Notes: a model not told the origin generated them from the sequence alone. A stretch of 38,329 bases of DNA from Clostridiales bacterium (GCA_019423635.1 JAHZBA010000028.1:1-38329), one strand, 5' to 3'; shown: positions 1-8,535, counted from the stretch's first letter. Made by a program: numbers and translations.

Positions 1-1662
1 CCCTTCCACAGCGAGAAGACCGGCTCCTTCTCCGTCTCCCCGGACAAGCAGATCTACTACTGCTTCGGCTGCAAAAAGGGCGGCGGGGTAATCAACTTCA
101 TCATGGAGGAGGAGAACCTCCCCTTCCCCGACGCGGTTCGGTTTCTGGCAAAGCGCGCCGGGATGGAGGTTCCCGAGGAGGAGGAAGACCGGGAGGCCGG
201 GAAGCGCCGCCAGCGGCTCCTGGAGCTGAACCGGGACGCCGCCCGTTTTTACTATGCGCTGCTGCAGGCGCCGGAGGGCCGCCGGGTGCAGGAGTATCTG
301 GACCGCCGGAAAATCCGGAGGGCCACGGCGGTGAAGTTCGGCATGGGCGCCGCGCCCGACGCCTGGGACGTGCTGCTGAACGCCATGACGAAAAAGGGCT
401 ACACCAAGTCCGAGCTCCTGACGGCGGGCCTGATTGTGGACAACAAAAAGGGCGGCTTTTACGACAAGTTCCGCAGCCGCCTGATGCTGCCCGTGATCGA
501 CACCCGGGGGGATGTGGTGGCCTTTGGCAGCCGGGTGCTGGACCACTCCGAGCCCAAGTACATGAACTCCTCCGAGACGCCGGTGTACTCCAAGCGGCGG
601 GTGCTGTACGGGCTGAACCTGGCCAAGAAGACCAAGCGCCCCAATATCATCCTCTGCGAGGGCAATCTGGACATTGTGACGCTCCACCAGGCGGGCTTTG
701 ACAACGCCGTGGCCTCCATGGGCACGGCTCTGACGGTGGAGCAGACCCGTCTTCTCTCCCGGTTCACCAGGGAGCTGGTGCTGTGCTACGACAACGACAA
801 CGCCGGAAAGATCGCCACGGAGCGGGCCCTCCAGATCCTGAACGGGTCGGAGTTCTCCGTGAAGGTCCTCCAGCTGCCCCGGCGGCGGACGGAGGACGGG
901 GAGCTTGTCAAGCAGGACGCCGACGACTTCATCAAAAACCAGGGCCCCGACGCCTTCGAGCGGCTCCTCGGCGGCAGTGAGAACGGCGTGGAATTCCGCA
1001 TGGCCCAGGTGGCGGAGAAATATGATCTGACCAGCGACGAAGAAAGAGCCGCCTATGGCGAGGAAATCAGCAAGCTCCTGGCAACGCTTCCAAACGAAGT
1101 GGAAAGAGAGATCTATTCCGTCAGGGCCGCTGAAACCGCCCGTATTACTCCGGAGGCGATGAAACTCGATGTGGAGCGCGCCAGAAAACGGCAAGTGCGC
1201 AAAGAGGACCGCACAGAGGAGCGGAAAAGCTTAAACCCGGCTGCGCAATTACAGCCCAAAGAGCGCTCCATGCGTTACGAGAACATGCGCTCCGCCCGGG
1301 CCGAGGAGGGAATTCTGCGGCTTTTGCTGCTGGACGACAGCCTCTTCCCCGCCGCGCCGCCTGTCACGGAGTCCCAGTTTTCCTCCCCCCTGCTGGGAAG
1401 GGTGTTCGGCCTCCTGTGGCAGGCCAGAGAGGAGGGCCGCCGCGTGACTCTGACGGCCCTGACCGAGGCACTGTCCCCGGAGGAGATGAGCCACATCACC
1501 GCTATCTGCCAGCAGCCGGAGTCCCCGCAGAACGCCCGGCAGGCTCTGGCGGATTACATAAGAATCGTGAAGAGCGAAGCGGACAGACGCGCCGGCGGGG
1601 ATGCCGACCCCCTCCTGGCCGCGACAGAAAAATACAGACAGGGAGGAAAGCGGCATGTCTAA
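1..1662 (+). CDS. dnaG: DNA primase DnaG, 5' end outside window
   Basis: Replicative primase that makes RNA primers at the fork with the DnaB-type helicase. The frame is open from base 1, so the gene starts upstream. The first residues include CFGCKKGGG, the second half of the CHC2 zinc finger that binds the template. The catalytic TOPRIM part follows, with the acidic CEGNLDIV motif near base 655 and YDNDNAG near base 787 as the metal-binding D-x-D. The C-terminal helicase-interaction part (from about base 1260) is divergent, as usual for the family. It ends 8 bases inside rpoD, which suggests translational coupling in a macromolecular-synthesis operon. Bases about 1019-1260 are visibly less GC-rich, with more A-ending codons than the flanks, although the frame is intact. 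Family assignment is firm. Confidence 0.96.
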   Translation, partial: PFHSEKTGSFSVSPDKQIYYCFGCKKGGGVINFIMEEENLPFPDAVRFLAKRAGMEVPEEEEDREAGKRRQRLLELNRDAARFYYALLQAPEGRRVQEYLDRRKIRRATAVKFGMGAAPDAWDVLLNAMTKKGYTKSELLTAGLIVDNKKGGFYDKFRSRLMLPVIDTRGDVVAFGSRVLDHSEPKYMNSSETPVYSKRRVLYGLNLAKKTKRPNIILCEGNLDIVTLHQAGFDNAVASMGTALTVEQTRLLSRFTRELVLCYDNDNAGKIATERALQILNGSEFSVKVLQLPRRRTEDGELVKQDADDFIKNQGPDAFERLLGGSENGVEFRMAQVAEKYDLTSDEERAAYGEEISKLLATLPNEVEREIYSVRAAETARITPEAMKLDVERARKRQVRKEDRTEERKSLNPAAQLQPKERSMRYENMRSARAEEGILRLLLLDDSLFPAAPPVTESQFSSPLLGRVFGLLWQAREEGRRVTLTALTEALSPEEMSHITAICQQPESPQNARQALADYIRIVKSEADRRAGGDADPLLAATEKYRQGGKRHV

Positions 1663-3046
1663 AAAAAGAGAACTGACCCCGGAGGAGCTGGAGCAGCAGG
1701 CAGACGCCCTGCTGGCCGCCGACGCTGCGGCCAAGGAGCCGGCAGAGACGGCTCAGACGCCGGTGATGACGGATGAGGAGGCCAAAAAGGCCGGCATTCT
1801 CCGCCTGGACGACAAGCAGGTGGCCGCCCTGCCCGCCGCCACCTGGCTCAGCGGCAACGAGAAGCTGCGGGAGCTGCTGGCCCGGGGCCGGAAGAAGGGC
1901 AAGCTGGAATCCGCGGAGCTCATGGACGCCGTGGACGATCTGAACCTGGAGGGAGAACAGCTGGACCAGCTCTATGACTCCCTGGAGGCGCTGAACATCG
2001 ACATCAGCACCGACGAGGAGCTGCTGCTCCCCGAGCTTCCCGACGAGGAGCCTGCCGCCGAGGAGATCGCCGACGTGGAGGAAGAGGAGCTGGTGGACCC
2101 CAACTCCCTGGTGAACAACTTCTCCATCGACGATCCCGTCCGGATGTACCTCAAGGAGATCGGCAAGGTCCCCCTGCTCTCCCCTGACGAGGAGATCACC
2201 CTGGCCCAGGCCCTCACCGCCGGCAACGAGGCCGCCGCCCACCTGGCGGAGCTGGCCCGGAATCCCGACGAGGAGGTCTCCCCGGAGCAGCTGGCTCTGT
2301 GGAAGCGGGACTTTGCCGCCGGGGAGACGGCCAAGCAGAAGCTGGCGGAGGCCAATTTGCGGCTGGTGGTCTCCATTGCCAAGCGGTATGTGGGCCGCGG
2401 GATGCTGTTTTTGGATCTGATCCAGGAGGGCAACCTGGGGCTCATCAAGGCCGTGGAGAAATTTGACTACACCAAGGGCTTCAAGTTCTCCACCTACGCC
2501 ACCTGGTGGATTCGCCAGGCCATCACCCGGGCCATCGCCGACCAGGCCCGGACCATCCGCATTCCCGTCCACATGGTAGAGACCATCAACAAGGTGATCC
2601 GGGTCTCCCGGCAGCTGCTCCAGGAGCTGGGTCACGACCCCAGCCCCAACGAGATCGCCGCGGAGATGAATATGCCGGTGGAGAAGGTCCGGGAGATCAT
2701 GAAGATCGCCCAGGAGCCGGTGAGCCTGGAGACCCCCATCGGCGAGGAGGAGGACTCCCACCTGGGGGACTTCATCCCCGACGAGGGCGCCAGCGAGCCC
2801 AGCGAGGCCGCCAGCTTCACCCTCCTGAAGGAGCAGCTCATGGACGTGCTCTCCACTCTGACCCCCCGGGAGGAGAAGGTCTTAAAGCTCCGCTTCGGCA
2901 TTGAGGACGGCCGCACCCGCACTCTGGAGGAGGTGGGCAAGGAGTTCAACGTCACCCGGGAGCGTATCCGCCAGATCGAGGCCAAGGCCCTGAGAAAACT
3001 GCGCCATCCCAGCCGGAGCAAGAAACTCAAGGACTTTTTGAACTGA
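1655..3046 (+). CDS. rpoD: Primary RNA polymerase sigma factor (RpoD/SigA)
   Basis: Housekeeping sigma factor that directs RNA polymerase to -10/-35 promoters such as those found through this window. The 463 residues hold a variable acidic N-terminus, region 1.2 (DPVRMYLKEIG), region 2 with the melting and -10 recognition segment (GYTKGFKFSTYATWW-like stretch near base 2470, then RQAITRAIADQ), region 3, and region 4 with the helix-turn-helix GKEFNVTRERIRQIEAKAL for the -35 element. The start at 1655 (MSKKREL) is chosen over an upstream in-frame ATG at 1601 because GGGAGG lies 8 bases before it and the sigma similarity needs no more. It overlaps the dnaG stop by 8 bases. A terminator follows at once. 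Confidence 0.97.
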   Translation: MSKKRELTPEELEQQADALLAADAAAKEPAETAQTPVMTDEEAKKAGILRLDDKQVAALPAATWLSGNEKLRELLARGRKKGKLESAELMDAVDDLNLEGEQLDQLYDSLEALNIDISTDEELLLPELPDEEPAAEEIADVEEEELVDPNSLVNNFSIDDPVRMYLKEIGKVPLLSPDEEITLAQALTAGNEAAAHLAELARNPDEEVSPEQLALWKRDFAAGETAKQKLAEANLRLVVSIAKRYVGRGMLFLDLIQEGNLGLIKAVEKFDYTKGFKFSTYATWWIRQAITRAIADQARTIRIPVHMVETINKVIRVSRQLLQELGHDPSPNEIAAEMNMPVEKVREIMKIAQEPVSLETPIGEEEDSHLGDFIPDEGASEPSEAASFTLLKEQLMDVLSTLTPREEKVLKLRFGIEDGRTRTLEEVGKEFNVTRERIRQIEAKALRKLRHPSRSKKLKDFLN

Positions 3047-3051
3047 AACCC

Positions 3052-3080
3052 GGCCCCGGACATGCAGTCCGGGGCCCTTT
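3052..3080 (+). terminator. Terminator of dnaG-rpoD
   Basis: A perfect 9-bp stem (3052-3060 with 3068-3076, GGCCCCGGA and its complement) around a 7-base loop, starting 5 bases after the rpoD stop and followed by CTTT. The T tract is short, so termination may be partial. Confidence 0.75.
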
Positions 3081-3182
3081 CGTCCGCGCAGGCGGGATAC
3101 CGAAAAATCCGCCTCATTTTGCCCCGTCTTATGGCCCCTGGCAAAACTCTCCCAAAAAAATATCGAGAATTATGACAGAACT

Positions 3183-3211
3183 TTGAATGAGATGGATGGT
3201 ATTTTTATATA
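3183..3211 (+). promoter_or_regulatory. Candidate distal promoter upstream of the ammonia-lyase gene
   Basis: TTGAAT at 3183-3188 and TATATA at 3206-3211 are 17 bases apart, in an AT-rich stretch. A transcript from here would have a leader of about 210 bases containing a small GCCGG hairpin (3293-3305) and a T6 run (3310-3315), which could act as an attenuator. The rest of the 3081-3428 gap shows no gene, and I do not recognise a riboswitch class in it. Confidence 0.45.
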
Positions 3212-3325
3212 AATCCTCTAAAAAAACAAAAGAATGTGTTTTTATTCCGGCTTAAAACTCTCCCCCAGATGGATAGTTGGCCGGGAACTGTGCCGGCAAA
3301 GCCGGAAAATTTTTTCAGATCCCGG

Positions 3326-3356
3326 TTGACATTCCATTGGGTGTAGCCGCTAAAAT
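3326..3356 (+). promoter_or_regulatory. Proximal promoter of the ammonia-lyase gene
   Basis: Consensus TTGACA at 3326-3331 and TAAAAT at 3351-3356, with a long 19-base spacer. It lies about 70 bases before the start codon. The long spacer lowers confidence, although both hexamers are good. Confidence 0.55.
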
Positions 3357-3428
3357 GAAAGACAAGCTAGAGGGAGGTCCTGTTGGATTTCCACAGCAGA
3401 GCTAAAATTTGAAGGAGGATGTATTATC

Positions 3429-3863
3429 ATGATTGGCAACAAGGTTGTTCTGCGTTATCGTATGTCCGCTGGCGATGCTCACTATGCTGGCCAGCTGGTG
3501 GAAGGCGCTCACATCGTCACCGCCTGGGGCGACGTCGGCACTGAGCTGGCGATCCGTCTGTTCGGCGATGAGTCCCTGTTCGTGGGCTACTCTGAGGTCC
3601 GTTACACCGCTCCCGTGTACTCCGGCGACTGGATGGAGTATTCCGGCTGGATTGAGAAGGTTGGCAACACCTCTCTGACCTGCCACTTCGAGGCTCACAA
3701 GGTCATGGGTCTGGCTGACCGTGACGGCAAGAAGGGCCTGGCTGACTCCGCCGCTGACGTGTATCCCGAGCCCATCCTGTGCGCCTATGGCACCGGCACC
3801 CTGATGGTCAAGAAGGATCTGCAGCGCCCCGAGTTCGGCGATCCCGCTTTCCAGAAGCGCTAA
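3429..3863 (+). CDS. Beta-aminoacyl-CoA ammonia-lyase (hotdog fold)
   Basis: A 144-residue single hotdog-domain protein of the family that removes ammonia from 3-aminoacyl-CoA thioesters: 3-aminobutyryl-CoA ammonia-lyase of lysine fermentation and beta-alanyl-CoA ammonia-lyase. From memory, the segments WGDVGTEL, APVYSGDWMEYSGWIEKVGN and the C-terminal GTGTLMVKKDLQR resemble the beta-alanyl-CoA enzyme more closely, so the substrate is uncertain. Length matches the family. The start has GAAGGAGG (3411-3418) 10 bases upstream. Codon use is heavy in GCT, GTT and CGT, unlike the GCC-rich neighbours, which is typical of very highly expressed genes. A CoA-transferase gene follows, separated by a hairpin. 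It acts in the cytoplasm in amino-acid fermentation. Confidence 0.82.
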   Translation: MIGNKVVLRYRMSAGDAHYAGQLVEGAHIVTAWGDVGTELAIRLFGDESLFVGYSEVRYTAPVYSGDWMEYSGWIEKVGNTSLTCHFEAHKVMGLADRDGKKGLADSAADVYPEPILCAYGTGTLMVKKDLQRPEFGDPAFQKR

Positions 3864-3905
3864 TCTGCCAAATACACAGCCCGCTTTTTCAACGGGAAAC
3901 AGAAG

Positions 3906-3943
3906 AAGCTGCCCGGTTATCTCTCGATGATCGGGCAGCTTTT
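3906..3943 (+). terminator. Hairpin between ammonia-lyase and CoA-transferase genes
   Basis: A perfect 10-bp stem (3906-3915 with 3932-3941, AAGCTGCCCG) with a 16-base loop, ending in TTTT. Its place between two related genes on one strand suggests partial termination that lowers expression of the second gene, or a processing site. Confidence 0.6.
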
Positions 3944-4019
3944 CAACAATACTTCGCAAAAGGGCCGGGAATCCACCGTTTCCGGCGGAAAAGAAATCAC
4001 ATAGAAAGGCGATATGCAT

Positions 4020-5210
4020 ATGAACAGACCCCTGGAAGGCATCCGTGTTCTGGACCTGACCCAGGCGTACAGCGGCCCGTTCTGCACCATGAACCTGGCT
4101 GACCACGGCGCTGAGGTCATCAAGATCGAGACCCCCACCGGCGGCGACCAGACCCGCGGCTGGGGCCCCATGGAAAACGGCTTCAGCGGCTACTACGCCT
4201 ACATCAACCGCAACAAGAAGGGCATGACCCTGAACCTCAAGAGCGAGGAGGGCAAGCAGATCTTCACGGAGCTGCTGAAAACCGCCGACGTCGTCTGCGA
4301 GAACTACAAGGTGGGCGTGCTGGAGCGTCTGGGCTTCCCCTACGAGAAGATGAAGGAGATCAACCCCCGGATTATCTACGGCTCCATCAGCGGCTTCGGC
4401 CTCACCGGCGACCTGGCCGCCCGTCCCGCCTACGACATCGTGGCCCAGGCCATGAGCGGCATGATGAGCGTCACCGGCTTCCAGGACGGCCCCCCGTGCA
4501 AGATCGGTCCCTCCGTGGGCGACAACTACTCCGGCGCCTACCTCTGCATGGGCATTCTCATGGCCCTGTATGAGCGGGAGAAGACCGGCGTGGGCCGCCG
4601 CATCGACGTGTCCATGATGGACACCCTGTTCTCCGTCATGGAGAACTTCGTGGTGGAGTACACCATTGCCGGCAAGACCCCCCACCGGGCCGGCAACCAG
4701 GACCCCTCCATCTCCCCCTTCGACTCCTTCCGGGCCAAGGACGGCGACTTCGTCATGGGCTGCGGCACCGACAAGATGTTCGCGGACCTCTGCGGCGCCA
4801 TGGGCCGGGACGACCTCCTGAAGGACCCCAGGTACGCCACCAACGTCCTCCGGTGCGACAACTATCTGCCGGACCTGAAGGGCGAGATTGAGAAGTGGAC
4901 CACCACCAAGACCATCGACGAGCTGGAGGTCATCATTGCCGGATTGAAGATCCCCTTCGGCCGCATCCAGACCATCCCCCAGGCCGCCGAGCATCCCCAG
5001 ACCAAGGAGCGGAACATGCTCTGGAACGTGTATCAGCCCGGCATGGACCGGGAGATCCGGATTCCCGGCACCCCCGTCAAGATCCACGGCGAGCCCGACG
5101 AGTGCCAGAAGCCCGCTCCTCAGCTGGGCGAGGACAACGAGGCCATTCTCGCCTCCCTGGGCCGGACCCCGGAGCAGATTGCCGCACTGAAGGAACAGGG
5201 CGTCATCTGA
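4020..5210 (+). CDS. Family III (CaiB/BaiF) CoA-transferase
   Basis: Moves CoA between carboxylic acids through an aspartyl-CoA thioester intermediate. The N-terminal PLEGIRVLDLTQ, the ADHGAEVIKIE segment and IGPSVGDNYSG near residue 165 are diagnostic. The Asp in that last motif (residue 168 from this start) is the expected nucleophile. Length (396 residues) is normal for the formyl-CoA/carnitine-CoA transferase family. Two ATGs lie close together at 4014 and 4020. The second is preferred because the GAAAGG ribosome site (4004-4009) is then 10 bases away rather than 4. Next to the ammonia-lyase it could activate a beta-amino acid or recycle CoA from the unsaturated product, but the acids used cannot be read from sequence. 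A strong terminator follows. Confidence 0.9.
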   Translation: MNRPLEGIRVLDLTQAYSGPFCTMNLADHGAEVIKIETPTGGDQTRGWGPMENGFSGYYAYINRNKKGMTLNLKSEEGKQIFTELLKTADVVCENYKVGVLERLGFPYEKMKEINPRIIYGSISGFGLTGDLAARPAYDIVAQAMSGMMSVTGFQDGPPCKIGPSVGDNYSGAYLCMGILMALYEREKTGVGRRIDVSMMDTLFSVMENFVVEYTIAGKTPHRAGNQDPSISPFDSFRAKDGDFVMGCGTDKMFADLCGAMGRDDLLKDPRYATNVLRCDNYLPDLKGEIEKWTTTKTIDELEVIIAGLKIPFGRIQTIPQAAEHPQTKERNMLWNVYQPGMDREIRIPGTPVKIHGEPDECQKPAPQLGEDNEAILASLGRTPEQIAALKEQGVI

Positions 5211-5237
5211 TCCCTTTTCTGATCCCTCTCACGATAA

Positions 5238-5275
5238 ACACCCCGCTGTCCGAATTCCGGACAGCGGGGTGTTTT
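5238..5275 (+). terminator. Terminator between convergent genes
   Basis: A 15-bp perfect stem (5238-5252 with 5258-5272) and a 5-base loop, followed by TTTT on plus. It sits between the CoA-transferase and the convergent SLH gene. The A-rich left flank could let it serve both strands. Confidence 0.85.
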
Positions 5276-5298
5276 GCTCTCTGTCGCCGATCTTTTCC

Positions 5299-8200
5299 TC
5301 AGGCCATGCCCCGGTAGAGGAACGTCAGAATCTGTCCCCGCGTGCAGGTATTCCCCGGGGAGAAGGTGGTATCCGTGGTGCCCTTGGTGATGCCCTGGTC
5401 CACCGCCCAGCGGACGGAGTCGGTAAAGTACGCGCCGGCGGACACATCGGAGAAGGCGTTGGTGCCGGAGACCTTGGGCTGGCCGTTGGCCCGCCACAGG
5501 AAGGTCACTACCTGGCCCCGTGTGCAGGTGCTGCCGGGGGAGAAGGTGGTGGCCGTGGAGCCGGTGGTGACGCCGGCCCCGTAGGCCCACAGGGCCGCCT
5601 GATAGTAGGAGTCAGCGGCAGAGACATCCGTGAAGGGGTTCTCCTTCACAGCGGGCTCCGGACAGCCCATTGCCCGCCACATGAACTCCACCACCTGGCC
5701 TCTGGGGCAGGAGTTGTCCGGGGCCAGGGTGGTGCCGCTGATCCCGTCCGTGACGCCGCTGGAGACCGCCCACCGCACCGCGTCATAGTAGTATTTGCCG
5801 GAGGATACGTCCGTAAAGCGCAGCCCGGTGCCGGCGCTGCCGCCGGAGACGACCGTTCCGTCGGAGGCTACGATCTCCCGGCTGGCCTCCTGGGAGCCGT
5901 CTTCGTTCAAAACCGCGCTGACGGTGCCGGAGAGGGTGCTGTCTCCGGCGGTCTCGCCGCTCTGGGCAGGAAGTGTCTCATTGCCGGAGAGCTTGATCTC
6001 CACCGAACCGGAGGAGGCCAGATCCGTGGGAATTGTGACCGCGGGCTTTCCCGCAGACTGTGTTGTGACATTGGCCTTGCCGTCCAGAGGGATCACCAGG
6101 ATGACCTCTCCCGACGCGGAGGAGGAGACCCGGGTCCCTGTGACAACGTAGGTTCCGCCGCCGGAGGACTCCTCGGGATCGATCTTGCTGATCCAATTCC
6201 CGTCTGTGGGATACACCCGGCTGTCACTGGCGGAGGAACCTCCGTCACCCGGCGCCTTGACGGGGCCAGTATCCTCCCCGGAAACTGTTATGGTATCACT
6301 GGGAGGGACTACAGGCGTGGGGTTCGATGCAACCACCTCAATGCGGTATCCGGCACTGCCCAGCACATTGCTCCGGCTGTCCAGAAGATTGACGGAAAAC
6401 TGGTAGGTACCGGGCTCATCAGCTGAGACAGCATAGAGCATCTGGCCCTTTGTCTCGGAGACCTTCTTCACGGTGAGCGCGGAATGATAGGAGCTCGACA
6501 TCATGGAATAGCCGCCGGTGATGGTAAAGGAGAGCAGCCGCACCTCGTCCGTGCTGATGGTAATGGTCTGGTCTGTGTCGGCCCGGATAGTGGTTTTCTC
6601 CGCAGGCGCGGCAACGTTCACCGTGGCCGGGGTGCTGCACAGGGCATTGCCGTTGCCGTCGCACAGGACCAGGTTCAGATGGCTGGTCCCCTCCTTCCTG
6701 CCGGTGACTGCCACCCGTGCGGACCCGTTGGGATTCACGGAGAGCATCTTTGCACTTGCAATGTCCGAGGGAGTGGCTATGATCTGGATTTCCGCGCCGC
6801 TGGGGACACTGCCGCTCCACGCGAGGTCCAGATTTTTAGTCTCCCCGACGCCAAGAGACAGCGTATCGGGAGCAACCTTGATGGCCGGGGGCGTCTCCTT
6901 CTGCCTGACGGTGACGTCCACGGAGGTGGATGCCAGCAGCGACTCTCCCGGGGTCTTGTAGATGGCGATCGTCACCTTCGTCTTCCCCGGTGCCAGCCCG
7001 TAGACATCCACCGTCGCCGCGTTTTGGGACGTGGAGGACACGGTGCTGCGGCAGACACCTGCGTTCTCCGCCTTATGCGTAAAGTGGATGGACGAGGCGC
7101 TGTGAATCCCGTAGGTCACGGGAATCGACACCTTTTCCCCGACATTGATCTCCACAGCGCTCTTCCCCGCCCGGACAAAATCCGGCTCCGGGGCCTTGAC
7201 GGTGACAGAAAGCGGATAGGAAATCACTTTCTTATCATTGGCGTCCAGCATTACAACCGATATTGTATTTCGCCCCTGCCCCTTACCATGAATTGTAATG
7301 GCGGCGGTCGTGCTTGACGTCTTTACGAAATCGCTGCTGCCGATTGCACAAACATTCTTGTCGATTCCCTGGAGCTGAATGACCCTTGTACCATTCCATT
7401 TGATGTTCAGATTCACCGTAACGGCAGAGCCGACATCCATCGTAACATCAGCCGGTGAAAATGTGACGGTCGGCGCATTGGACGACAGCACCGTCACTTT
7501 GACCGTCTTGCTGGCCAGGGCGGCTCCCGTATCCGCTTTTCTCATCACAACCGTAAGGTCGGTGGTCCCAATATATTTGCCGGTAACGGTGATCGGCTGC
7601 TGGGTGCCGGCGCTGTTCCAGTTCCCCCACTGGATGGAAAACGGACGGCTGTTTGTGGACTGGACGTCAAGGTAAACGGCCTCCGCCGATTTTGTGGTGG
7701 CCTGAATCGTCACGGACTGCCCGACCTTTAGGGAAATGGAGCTTGCGGAAAGGGTGAGCTCCGGCGTCACAGGGGTGGGAGGCGGGGTGGGGGCAGGAGA
7801 ACCCTGCGCCACAAAATCATAGGGTGCCGAGTACGCCCATGCAAAACCATTCTTAAGTCTGGACCTATCCATAGTGCTCCAGCGAACACCGTTTGGGGTG
7901 CCATTCGCATTGCAATCTCCGAAAGACACTCGATCTCCAAACACACCGGTAATAAACACACTGTGCCCAATCCTGCCATTCTTATAGCGAATATAATCGC
8001 CGGCCTTCAGCCCATTATCGATGTAAGATACATTTGTATATTGCTTCCAATTTCCACCGTTGTTGTAATGGTACTCACTTCCGTATGCCTCGTAGCACAT
8101 CAGGCGGGCAAAGCCCGCACATTGCCTAGAGCCGTCAAAAGAACCGTTCCATACTGAGCCATCCGGATACTTCGCCTGCAGCTCCGCCAGGCTCAGCCCC

Positions 8201-8310
8201 GCCGCCCTCGCCGGCACGGCCATGGTGCCGGCCACGGGCCCCATGACGGCCAGGGCCAGCAGGAAGGAAACCAGCCGCCTGAAAAACGCGCTCTTTTTCA
8301 ATCTCCTCAT
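5299..8310 (-). CDS. Secreted SLH protein with CHAP/NlpC-like and Ig-like domains
   Basis: A 1003-residue surface protein. In order: signal peptide (1-37, ending ARA-AG); a compact CHAP/NlpC-P60-like domain (about 40-165) with likely catalytic Cys64 in QCAGFA and His116 in IGHSVFI, suggesting a peptidoglycan amidase or endopeptidase; a proline linker (171-182); about five Ig-like domains with S-x-x-V-G-x-x-V motifs; a Gly/Ser-rich linker; and three SLH repeats (830-1003) with PRGQ/TRGQ motifs that bind pyruvylated wall polymer. The start at 8310 has GGAGGGGG upstream and begins the signal peptide, whereas the longer ATG at 8370 does not. The catalytic and first Ig segments (about 7050-8160) look lower in GC than the signal-peptide and SLH parts, suggesting domain shuffling. 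The precise substrate is unknown. Confidence 0.85.
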   Translation of the reverse strand: MRRLKKSAFFRRLVSFLLALAVMGPVAGTMAVPARAAGLSLAELQAKYPDGSVWNGSFDGSRQCAGFARLMCYEAYGSEYHYNNGGNWKQYTNVSYIDNGLKAGDYIRYKNGRIGHSVFITGVFGDRVSFGDCNANGTPNGVRWSTMDRSRLKNGFAWAYSAPYDFVAQGSPAPTPPPTPVTPELTLSASSISLKVGQSVTIQATTKSAEAVYLDVQSTNSRPFSIQWGNWNSAGTQQPITVTGKYIGTTDLTVVMRKADTGAALASKTVKVTVLSSNAPTVTFSPADVTMDVGSAVTVNLNIKWNGTRVIQLQGIDKNVCAIGSSDFVKTSSTTAAITIHGKGQGRNTISVVMLDANDKKVISYPLSVTVKAPEPDFVRAGKSAVEINVGEKVSIPVTYGIHSASSIHFTHKAENAGVCRSTVSSTSQNAATVDVYGLAPGKTKVTIAIYKTPGESLLASTSVDVTVRQKETPPAIKVAPDTLSLGVGETKNLDLAWSGSVPSGAEIQIIATPSDIASAKMLSVNPNGSARVAVTGRKEGTSHLNLVLCDGNGNALCSTPATVNVAAPAEKTTIRADTDQTITISTDEVRLLSFTITGGYSMMSSSYHSALTVKKVSETKGQMLYAVSADEPGTYQFSVNLLDSRSNVLGSAGYRIEVVASNPTPVVPPSDTITVSGEDTGPVKAPGDGGSSASDSRVYPTDGNWISKIDPEESSGGGTYVVTGTRVSSSASGEVILVIPLDGKANVTTQSAGKPAVTIPTDLASSGSVEIKLSGNETLPAQSGETAGDSTLSGTVSAVLNEDGSQEASREIVASDGTVVSGGSAGTGLRFTDVSSGKYYYDAVRWAVSSGVTDGISGTTLAPDNSCPRGQVVEFMWRAMGCPEPAVKENPFTDVSAADSYYQAALWAYGAGVTTGSTATTFSPGSTCTRGQVVTFLWRANGQPKVSGTNAFSDVSAGAYFTDSVRWAVDQGITKGTTDTTFSPGNTCTRGQILTFLYRGMA

Positions 8311-8341
8311 GAAATCTCCCCCTCCAAAATCTGTTAGTTCC

Positions 8342-8370
8342 ACTATACGGCAGATGATTTCCGCTGTCAA
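8342..8370 (-). promoter_or_regulatory. Promoter of the SLH/CHAP gene
   Basis: On minus, TTGACA (complement of 8365-8370) and TATAGT (complement of 8342-8347) are 17 bases apart, about 30 bases before the start codon. It is near consensus. Confidence 0.85.
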
Positions 8371-8398
8371 CGCGGTTTTGGGGAAAAGCCCAAATCCC

Positions 8399-8422
8399 CC
8401 GGCGGTTTCCCAACTCCGCCGG
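8399..8422. repeat. Short inverted repeat
   Basis: CCGGCGG (8399-8405) and CCGCCGG (8416-8422) form a 7-bp stem with a 10-base loop, in the 545-base gap 8311-8855. It borders the dispersed-repeat block that starts at 8457. Confidence 0.4.
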
Positions 8423-8456
8423 AAGGCGCAGGGGGAAATGTCCGACTCCTCTTACT

Positions 8457-8535
8457 GCAGGGGCGATGTCCCATCGCCCTTTCTTGGAAAACATCGGATC
8501 TCCCGGGGGACAGGCGATGGGGACATCGCCCCTGC
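8457..8535. repeat. Dispersed intergenic palindromic repeat
   Basis: Two arms, 8457-8478 and 8513-8535, are inverted copies of each other (22 against 23 bases, one inserted G). Each arm is itself a small hairpin: GGGCGAT and ATCGCCC around 5 bases. The linker contains CGGATCTCCC, also present at 15929-15938 in a similar element. The layout is that of REP- or MITE-like intergenic repeats common in gut Clostridia. Further right, 8682-8702 ends in GTCGCGCCCTACAG, a probable outer end of the same block. No open frame of interest lies in it. Confidence 0.65.

Noticed and set aside
3081..3428. Riboswitch in the leader of the ammonia-lyase gene
   Set aside because: A small hairpin and T run are present, but I could not recognise conserved core bases of any known riboswitch class.
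3402..5087. 561-residue open frame on minus
   Set aside because: It is antisense to the ammonia-lyase and CoA-transferase, which have clear family motifs and ribosome sites.
5349..5600. Direct DNA repeats as a mobile element
   Set aside because: The near-identical blocks encode successive SLH repeats of one protein and are explained by domain duplication.
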